Below are positions 56,223-64,000 of a DNA stretch of 64,000 nucleotides, piece after piece (the first letter of the stretch is position 1; every line of letters starts with the position of its first letter). The notes under the pieces were generated by a model that was not told the origin of the DNA, did not search any database, and saw only the letters and a list, made by a program, of their open reading frames with translations. A program made the position numbers and the translations under genes. Origin of the DNA: Mugil cephalus (lineage: Eukaryota > Chordata > Actinopteri > Mugiliformes > Mugilidae); assembly GCF_022458985.1 (NCBI RefSeq), contig NC_061786.1, positions 20,772,974-20,836,973 on the forward strand. The letters are read 5' to 3'.

Positions 56223-59200
56223 ATGTCCACAGAGGTTGAGAGCAGTCCGGTTGACTCGGGTTTGACAGCGGCCAGTTCCAGCGGAGGAGAGGGCGACAAG
56301 AACCAAAACAAGTCCGAGGGCTCCCACCTGCACACGACGGGCTCGGAGAAGCAGCCGGCGGACGGTCCCGGCTCCGGCACCGGCTCCGGTTCGGAGGCGG
56401 CCGCCGCCAAGAAATGCAAAGAAAACGATAAAGAAAACGACCAAAGCGGCGCCGCTGACTCGGCTGTCGAGGCGGTGAAGAGCAAAGTTGTGGAGGCTCC
56501 TCCACCCAAAGTCAACCCGTGGACTAAGAGGACCACGGGCAGGGTGCCGGTCAACAACATCAGCTCCCCCCCGGAGAAAGGTAAGTTTAAAAATGTTAAC
56601 ATTATCCCACATTGATGTCTCCAATATGGTCTCTCTCTCACACATACACGCACACGTTGCTGCAGCGTTTTGACAGCTTCACTGCAGGACAAATCCTCTC
56701 TAAATCTCCCCCCACACTTCATTTTTGGGCTTTTTTTTAAAGACTTGGAATGAAGTAGCATAAAAACTTGAATGTCTGCGCAGTCCAGAGGTGTTGATGG
56801 TGGCATATTTGCCCCCATCCCCCCTCCGCGCACCACGTGTTGATTGCTGACAACTGCTACTTCTTTAGCCACTACCAGCTAACTCCTGCTGCCTGTCTCT
56901 TCGTGGAAAAAAAAAAAAAAAAAAAAAGGGCCGGTGGCACTGGGCCAGAGTTAGTGTCAGGCTAATAAAGCACAAGAGCAGGTTTAAAAAAAAATAAATA
57001 AATGTTTGTGTTGTGGGGTTGACTGTACAGTAAAAAATAAAGAGGCTAGCAGAGCCAGGCTAACTACTGCAGCTGCTGCTGCTGCTAATGTAAAGGCACG
57101 TTTTACATGTCCAATGGCCTGGCTGCCTGCAGTTCCTCCCACCAGCCAGTTCTTCACTTGTCACAAGTGAAAGTATGTGGACAAGGTGGTCGAACAGGTG
57201 GGAGAGATAAAGTGGCAGGGTTGCGAACTAATGATTTTTGTTTCCCCCCTATTTTCTGCAGAAATAATCGCTTTGAATCAGTGCAACTCCAGTTTTGCAG
57301 CTGCACCTGAAACCCACTAAGTCACTTTGATTTTGATGATATATAAAGTAGTGATGTGAAATCTTAAATTTGGTTTTTGCTTAAAGAATATGCAATTTGC
57401 ACACACATTATTAAAGCATTTACCGCCCCAAAACAAACAAAAAAATTAAAAAAACGCCAAGAATGAAGTAGCTTTTTTCCACATTTTAAACTAATCATTT
57501 GAAAAAAATGTATTTTTAGTTGAATAATGCTGAATTAAAAAGAGAAAGTGGAGGCAACATGACAGCCCTGATTTAAATTGTAAAATTTGCCTGCTTTGTA
57601 CGGTTGCATTGTGGGAAATGTAGTATAGAAAGTGATATTGTTGCATTATAATGTGGAGTAAAGTCTCCTCTCAGTCTGTTCTCCACTGCCACAACTTTGT
57701 AGAAATGTAATACTGCATTAGTGGTGGTGGCTCCTCTTTAAATAAACAGCTTGATTAACTTTCTGTCCATGTGATCAATCGCCCGATTAATCCGCTAATC
57801 GCGAGGCGGCTGATTGATTGTTGTGATCGCTGCAGCTCTGTTGAATTCAGGCTTGTTCAGCTCAGTTTGAGTCATGAATGTGAGTGTGTCAGAGCTCAGA
57901 GCTATATTTGAATCGGCATCGTTTTACACCGTTACTGTACAACCAGTTCGGTCGGTGGGTGGGTGGGTGGGTGGGTGGGTGGACGCCTGCCGGCCCCGGC
58001 TGAGCCTGCAGGCGTGAACCCATTCATGTGGAAGCCTCGGCCCTGAGTCTCTTATCAATCCGACCATCCCAGGGCGAGCGATAGGGACCGTCAGGCTGCA
58101 GAGGGCCACTCCCAGCCTCCGAGAGCCTGCAGCCACATACCATTACTAGCTGTACACAAAACACCCTCGGCAAGTTCACGCTCTTGGAGGGGGAGTATAT
58201 TTAATTATTCTGTAGTGACAGAAACTCCCAATGCTGCCTAAAAGGCAGCAGAGCTTTTTTTAACTGCAACTATTCTAGACCTGCTCTTATCTTATGTTAA
58301 ATTGTGTTAAAACGGATTAAAAACACATTTTTTTTGTAGAGATTTCTATCTATCAGATGTGATGATGTCCCTCTCAGTGATTAATTGTGTGTCCGCAGAA
58401 CAACAAAATGCTCTGAAAGTCGTCCGAGCCAGCAAACCCCGACCGAGAAAATCAAGCAAGGTAATCATCTTTACTTCTCATTATTGTTTTTCCAAAAGTT
58501 TCTCTTCCTTTTTAATCCGTTATTGCACATTAATAACACTCTTGCGTGGTTTGCACTGGGTTGACAAATGCATCCTAATTAGTTATACACGAAAAAATAT
58601 TACCATTATGACTAGTGTAATGTACAGTTTATGGTGAAAAATCATTAGAAAGGTGTTAATTCAACTGTATAATCATGTTGGAGGATGAAAAATGATGAAG
58701 GATTCAATATTGTCTCACAAAATCTTGAGATTGATTTTTGCTTTTCCTGCATTCTGTGGTTGGACATTCTGGACATAAATAAAATGTCAATTAGCAGGAA
58801 GAAATTGTAGAAATACCACAAATCTCTAAAAACCTGTCATTTCTTAATGAGTCAAACTGGAATCGATTTAGGAAATCAGTAGCGATACTTGTCGTCTGTG
58901 ACGTTTTTTACCCCAATTGACTAAAATTGTGCCGTCAAAATAACAGGAACATGTGTCGGTACAACGCAAAAGCAACTCACTACACGTACTACAAACCACA
59001 ACCTCCACAATGTAAACACGGTTGAATTAACACCTTTCAGAAACCTGCACGAGGAGCTAGTTTAGTTTTTTATCTCAGAAAGCGTTCATTAAATGTACCT
59101 AATAAACTGGCAAGTGAGTGTGTATCTTGGTAATTGATCCCACGTGCTGCCTCTTCTTTAATGTCAGGGAGCATCTCTGGCTCCTAAATAAACCAGCGGC

Positions 59201-62200
59201 TGCACTGAATGAGAAATGAACACCTGCTGCTAGCTAACTGCTAGCTAACTGCTAGCGGCTTTAAGCTGCTTTCTGCTGCTTTTTTTTTTTTTGTTTGCCT
59301 TTCCAACCTGTTTTTCCGCCCCAGTGGTTTTAAAGTTAATGTTGGGGAAAGGCAATCTTAAAAAACTTACTAACTTTATAAAGGTAGTTGTGAAACAGGA
59401 TGTTTTGAGTCGGTGTTTCATCTCTTTCATTCTAAACTGATTTTAATTTTATGTCCTCTGAGGTGATTTTATGTGTAATTTGCAAATTTTGTATGTTTGT
59501 GCTCACACACTCATTTGCTGGTTTATTAGATTCACTTGTGAACACGTAAAGTAATGTAACCGTTTTAAAGTCGACGTTGAAACGGCGTCAGAAAGGTGCT
59601 GATTCAGTCTGGGAGGATGTTAAACTGGGTGGTCAAAATAACAGGAGCGAGTGCAATTCAGTAGTAAGACCAACCACACCCTTCAAAATGAAAACAAACG
59701 TTTGAATCAGCTCTGTTATTTTAACTGATGCCGTTCACCACAACCGTCACGAAGACGAGATGAGGTTCTTAAAAGTCCCTTTCACTCGTGTACCTAATGT
59801 TTTGGCATGTGAGCTTATTTTATGTCATATAATTAACTGAGACTAGTTGGGAATATGTCACTTCTGGCAGATAAATTATACACAACATGCTCTTTATTTT
59901 CTGTTTTTTTATAGAACATATTAATCATTTTTTTGACCATTTAAACCATCAAATAGATGATTGATACAAAAGTGACAATTTTAACCCTTTACACTAAAAA
60001 GAAAGGACAAAAATCAGTGTTCAAAGTGTAGAACTTTACATATAAACCCATTTGTATTCATCAGTGTACCTAATGTTTTGGCATTTGAGTGTGTTACACA
60101 CACATGTCAGTGCTTTCATTTTGATTTAAAGGTCCTTTACGTGATGTCAACCTATTAAAGAGTGCTCTAGTTATATTAATTCAATCCAACTTTATTTATA
60201 AAGCGCTTCAAAACAATCAGAGTCCCAAAGTGCTGCACAGGAGAGCAAATAAAAGACAATAAATAAGAAATAGAACAACTCACACAAGGCATTAATATAA
60301 GTAAAATAGGTTAAAAGACATAAAACATCTGTTTAAAATAAAAAATAACTATACAATAAGACAAAATGATGAAATAAAATCAGTTATATAAGCTTATGTG
60401 GGAACATAGATATAAATAATATTAAAACTTTGTTAAAGTCTTTGAACTTTGTTCTTTTATAAATCTGTTATTGTAAAAGTCTTTTTCATATTTCTTTGAA
60501 TAAAAAAGACCAACTCTTTGTTTATAAATCACATTTTTTTGTGTGTCCTGGTATTAAAAGTATGCTCTTGAATTAATTAGCTGACGTTCCTCTTGTCTTT
60601 TATGGTGATTTTCTTCTTCTGTGCTCGTTTTTAGTGAGTGAGTGAACTGGGCCAGAAACCATTTGGGTGAGGGTATTAGTTCGTTGTCTCTAAAAATGAG
60701 CGTAGCCTCGTCCATCTGACCTTGATCTCGTATCAGTTTGTCCAAATTTACAACACTCACCCCTCTGGAAAGCGACTCAGGTCTGTTTATCATGGTTGTT
60801 TGCAGTTCCCCCACAGATGGAGCACTGACCTCCTTTTCCTCTCCGCCGGTCTCTACCTGCTCCAACCACACAGCGTTAAAATAACGGCGATTATGATTTA
60901 ATGTTGTTAATGTTGTCGTTTTTTTTTTGTTTTTTTTTTTCCACAGTCCAGTGACTTCAGCGACATCACAAACTGGCCCACACCTGGAGAGCTGGCCAAA
61001 GAGGTACGACGAGAGGTCCGAGCGTGTCTGAAACTTATTAAAAGGAAATTGCTGGATTTCACGGGAGCTTTTTTTGGATTCTGCTCAGCAGATGGAGCAA
61101 TGAAAACACACGGCAGCTTTAAGGGTTTAAGGCCTTAACCGTGATTTTGTGCATAATATTTGAAGGTTTAAAGCTTCATCCAAAAAAACATTGATAAATG
61201 TATGTATGTAAAACCAAAAAACTGCAGGTGTTAGTCAATTATTTATAGAAAAAAACGAATTTAAGGTATTTATTAGGTTGAAATGTCTTTTTTTTTGTCA
61301 CATAATTATATAAATTTGTCTGACGGAATAATATTTACTTGTCGTTCAGGATTTAAGGCCTCAACAGTGATTTTGTAAAAAAACAAAACAAAATACAGAT
61401 GTTAGTCACTTACTTTAAGAGAAAACAAGATGTATATTTAGTTGGAAATGTCTTAATTCTGTCACATAATTGTTTAAATTTATCTGACTCATCGTTCAAG
61501 ATTTAAGGCTTTTCTTTCTTAAGACTTTAATTTAAAACAAACAATGCAAAAATGTAGTAGTTGAGACTAAACAATATTAACTTTATTCAACAATTCAGAA
61601 AAGAAAATGAATATAAATTAACATGTTAACATAATATAATACTTAAATAAATAAACTTAAATATTAAAATCACTATTTGCTGAAAGAGATGTGAGGTTGA
61701 AATTAAAGTATTTGTCAAATTCTAACCATTATGCACATTTAATTTCTTAAATTGTTCCTAAAAATACATTTTTACATAAATGTGTATACATTTTTATAGA
61801 ATATATTAACTTATGTCTTGAAGTGTTTAATTTCCTACTTAAATAAGGGGCAGAGAAGACAAGAAACGTTTGCAACGATTAAAGAAACGATTAAAACGTG
61901 TCGTCTTCCTGTCGTTGCAGCAGCAACAAAATGTCCTCAACAACAACGGAAAGAAGCCGCCTCCGTCGCGCCGAGAGAAGGAGAAGAGGAGGGAGCGGCC
62001 GGAGAGGAAATCTGAGAGCAGCCATGACGGAGGCGAGAGCAAAGAGAACCAGGAGGCTCAGCCCGACCCGCTGGGAGAGCTGCCCAAAGACGGAGAGTCG
62101 AAGACGGGACAGGACGCCAAGAACGGCAGCCTGAAGAAGAGAGGAGGTGAGGGTGAGGAGTCGTCTCATTGTTGTTTTTTATTTTGGGTGACGCATGCTG

Positions 62201-63969
62201 AACTGCATTTTATTTTTTTAAAGGGTCTAAATTAAAATGGCTGTACTCCTCTTTGACTTTGATTGATTTCGTCGTTGTCGCCTGAAATGATGCATCTCCA
62301 GCATGTTTCTCTTTATAAAATTCTAAATGTTCTCTCATTCAGAAGAGTTTCCCAGTTTGGAGATGCACGTTTTCACTCGACTACTCGTGATTTATGATCT
62401 CGACCGCTGCATCGAAAGGCGCATGTCGATAACCACGCTGATCAATGACGCTGGTTGTTGGTGGCGACTGGTGCATGCGCTGCTGTTTTTAATCTCATGT
62501 GCTGCACTTTACTTTATTCACCCAAACGCCTTTGTACACGTTCAAACGGAGCAACAGAACCTGGCGCGCCACCGCATTACCCTCCGCAACGGATGAGGAG
62601 CAGTGAGGAGTTGTGTTTTTTAAAAGAAAAAGTAGGAAAAAAATCATCTTTGACAATTTTTTTGTATTAAAAATTAACCAAAAAACTGGGTATTGACAGA
62701 TAATTCCTAATTCAATGTCCACATTTAGTAGGAGGTTTGGCTTTTAGGTTTGGCTTAAAAGTTGATTTCTTGGTCCATCCCACCAAGCAACCTTAAAATA
62801 TATGATAAAAAGGTTTATATGAAATATATCAGATGTCTCTGAGATAAATAAGAGGCTGTTGTTGGCGTAGTTTTGGCATAAAGAGTGGAAATGATTGGAA
62901 ACGGGTTATTTAATGATGAAAAAGCAGCCGTTTGCAGCCTCTATGCTAAGCTAAGCTAAGCTAAGCCTTGTTTGAATATAACTTGGTCGATATTTAGATT
63001 TTTTTCAGTGCAGAGTGAAATTAAAATTCTTAAAAGTTCTTGACATTAACTAATATTATTGCTATAATATTATATATATATGTATTTTTGGGCCATTTAA
63101 GTTGCACAAATTGTAGCTGTAACGAACTGATGAGTTTTAATTGTTTAATTTTAATTGTTTAATTTAAACGTAGAAAAAAAACACGCTATTAAGTTTGCTA
63201 GGATGGTGTATCACACTGTTTTGGTTTGACCAGGCTGTTGTTTTTAGCCATTGTTAGTGCGACATGGGTTTGTAGTTGCCATGTAACACATGGAAAACTT
63301 AAATTACACCGTAAAAACAGCATCTCAACATATATATGTCTAAAAATACTGTCTGTACGACCGATTTAATGCAACAAAAACTAGTCAGAAGTGCTAATAA
63401 ATGGAATATTACAGGAGCTTCTAATTAGTGTTTACACATGTGGCGGCCATCTTGGAAACTCTACATGGGGGAAAGTGAGGAATCTACAACTTTCTGAGTT
63501 CTAGTTGAAATTTCCGACTCGGAAATGACTTAAATACTTATGAATAATACTGAAAGGTCACAGTAATGCGGTGGATTTTGAAGAAAAGGGTGTTAGTCCC
63601 GAGTGTGGCTGCTCCAGACGAAGCTATTTGAAATTCTTATTCACAAAAGAGCTTCGTGTTAAAGTGAGTGTTATTATTAAAGCTATTAAAATCTTGGATC
63701 TTAATCTTTCTTTTTATATATATAAATATATATATATTTTTTTTTAGCGTTTAGGACCAAAAATCCTCAAGCCATTTTTTTTCCCGGTGTGCAATCATCG
63801 CTAGGTAACAAACGTAAGTGGGTTTCTCTGCCGCTGGAGGACGCGTCCCACGACGACGGCGACAAGACGCCCGGCGGGGGCCTGGACTCAGAGCCCAACG
63901 GCGACGCGCCCGACCCCACGTCGCCCAATCAAACGCTCCATAATAACAGGGCTCATGATAGCAGCAGGA
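56223..63969 (+). CDS. larp1b: La-related protein 1 family, 5' part (LARP1B-like)
   Basis: Five exons in phase, then the window ends: 56,223-56,580; 58,399-58,460; 60,947-61,003; 61,921-62,146 (alternative donor 62,152); 63,805-63,969. LARP1 proteins bind the 5' ends of TOP mRNAs and control their translation and stability. Exon 1 (start MSTEVESSPVDSG) includes VEAPPPKVNPWTK, identical to LARP1. Exon 2 gives KVVRAS then basic KPRPRKSSK. Exon 3 has NWPTPGELAKE, the conserved WPTPGE motif. Exon 4 is a Lys/Arg/Glu-rich stretch (KKPPPSRREKEKRRERPERK, then SKENQE) that resembles LARP1B more than LARP1. Exon 5 has NKRKWVSL, matching the NKHKWVPL motif. The La motif, RRM-like and DM15 regions lie beyond the window. 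LARP1 itself is the alternative. Confidence 0.85.
57605..57623 (-). promoter_or_regulatory. ZNF143/SBS-like motif in LARP1-family intron 1
   Basis: Reverse complement ACTACATTTCCCACAATGC agrees with the ZNF143 consensus. Confidence 0.45.
57954..57982 (+). repeat. GGGT microsatellite
   Basis: Seven GGGT-type units with G-quadruplex potential on the sense strand of the LARP1-family intron 1. Confidence 0.9.
58915..59122. mobile_element. ACTTGCCA-family element, one-ended copy
   Basis: The right end GTACCTAATAAACTGGCAAG followed by TGAG is the inverted end seen at 26,956. The left end is missing. The internal phrase GTCAAAATAACAGGA is shared with the next copy. Confidence 0.5.
59507..59812. 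mobile_element. ACTTGCCA-family inverted-repeat element
   Basis: The left end CACTCATTTGCTGGTTTATT and the right end TGTACCTAATGTTTTGGCAT followed by GTGAG form imperfect inverted repeats. A further end (GTGTACCTAATGTTTTGGCA) lies at 60,064-60,091, so part of the next 280 bp may be a nested or tandem copy. Located in LARP1-family intron 2. Confidence 0.6.
60175..60345. repeat. Common teleost interspersed repeat fragment
   Basis: CAACTTTATTTATAAAGCGC, then CAAAGTGCTGCACAGG and AAAAGACAATAAATAAG, match the 'tttatttataaagcgc ... aaagtgctg' type of fish repeat, in LARP1-family intron 2. Confidence 0.6.
61004..61920 (+). other. LARP1-family intron 3
   Basis: AT-rich intron. A phrase, AAGGCCTTAACCGTGATTTTGTG, is echoed at about 61,350-61,374, hinting at a ~235-bp local duplication. 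No exon is supported. Confidence 0.5.
62153..63804 (+). other. LARP1-family intron 4
   Basis: AT-rich intron with a TAAGC repeat (62,945-62,966) and TA runs (63,068-63,080 and 63,715-63,740). Short frames here lack family similarity. Confidence 0.5.
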
Positions 63970-64000
63970 GTAAGTGGCCAGCGGCTCACTCTTCTTCTCT

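Larger units (their letters stand above)
56581..58398 (+). other. LARP1-family intron 1
   Basis: Contains a poly-A run (56,908-56,927), a ZNF143-like motif at 57,605-57,623 and a GGGT repeat at 57,954-57,982. No additional exon is supported. Confidence 0.55.

Noticed and set aside
56058-56872. Minus-strand frames opposite LARP1-family exon 1
   Set aside because: Antisense shadows of a GC-rich coding exon with no domains.
1-64000. CRISPR arrays, bacterial-type operons, tRNA or rRNA genes
   Set aside because: No spaced direct repeats with unique spacers, no cloverleaf-like sequence recognised by eye, and the genes are clearly vertebrate and intron-containing.

Overview
The window is vertebrate nuclear DNA, almost certainly a ray-finned fish (teleost, probably percomorph). 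The genes are split by GT-AG introns, the exon-encoded proteins match vertebrate families closely, the background is AT-rich, and the intergenic DNA holds typical teleost repeats: Tc1-like relics, short inverted-repeat elements, LINE pieces and microsatellites. Most long open frames are chance. Six coding genes are supported, and I rebuilt their exons by hand from splice sites, frame continuity and family resemblance.

Layout: 1-13,100 is gene-poor, with inverted-repeat elements and a few regulatory motifs. Two minus-strand SERTA-domain genes follow in the same orientation: a SERTAD1/2/3-like gene (CDS 15,356-16,165) and cdca4 (CDS 23,927-24,877). Each has its whole CDS in one exon, a long 3' UTR and a probable upstream non-coding exon. 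Between and beyond them lie a ~950-bp polypyrimidine tract and three separate tandem arrays with periods of roughly 180-330 bp (19.2-19.9, 27.4-30.2 and 31.2-32.3 kb). From 33.8 to 36.5 kb there is a nest of transposon relics plus an inverted partial copy of a drap1-like gene. Then come ahsa1 (+, 9 exons, complete, 339 aa), a divergent drap1-like histone-fold gene (-, 6 exons, 150 aa), a single-domain phospholipase B1-like gene (+, 16 exons, 410 aa) and the 5' part of a LARP1-family gene (+, 5 exons, running off the right edge).

The genes do not form one pathway. They include transcriptional co-regulators (SERTA proteins, NC2-alpha-like), an Hsp90 co-chaperone, a membrane or secreted lipase and an RNA-binding translation regulator. 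ahsa1 and the drap1-like gene are tail-to-tail; the drap1-like and plb1-like genes are head-to-head with about 880 bp between their start codons. The most unusual points are the drap1-like gene with its decayed inverted copy, a foldback element whose arms carry the start of a THAP-like reading frame, and a TTAA-flanked element family that carries a CTCF-like core. I found no CRISPR array, operon or novel multi-gene system.
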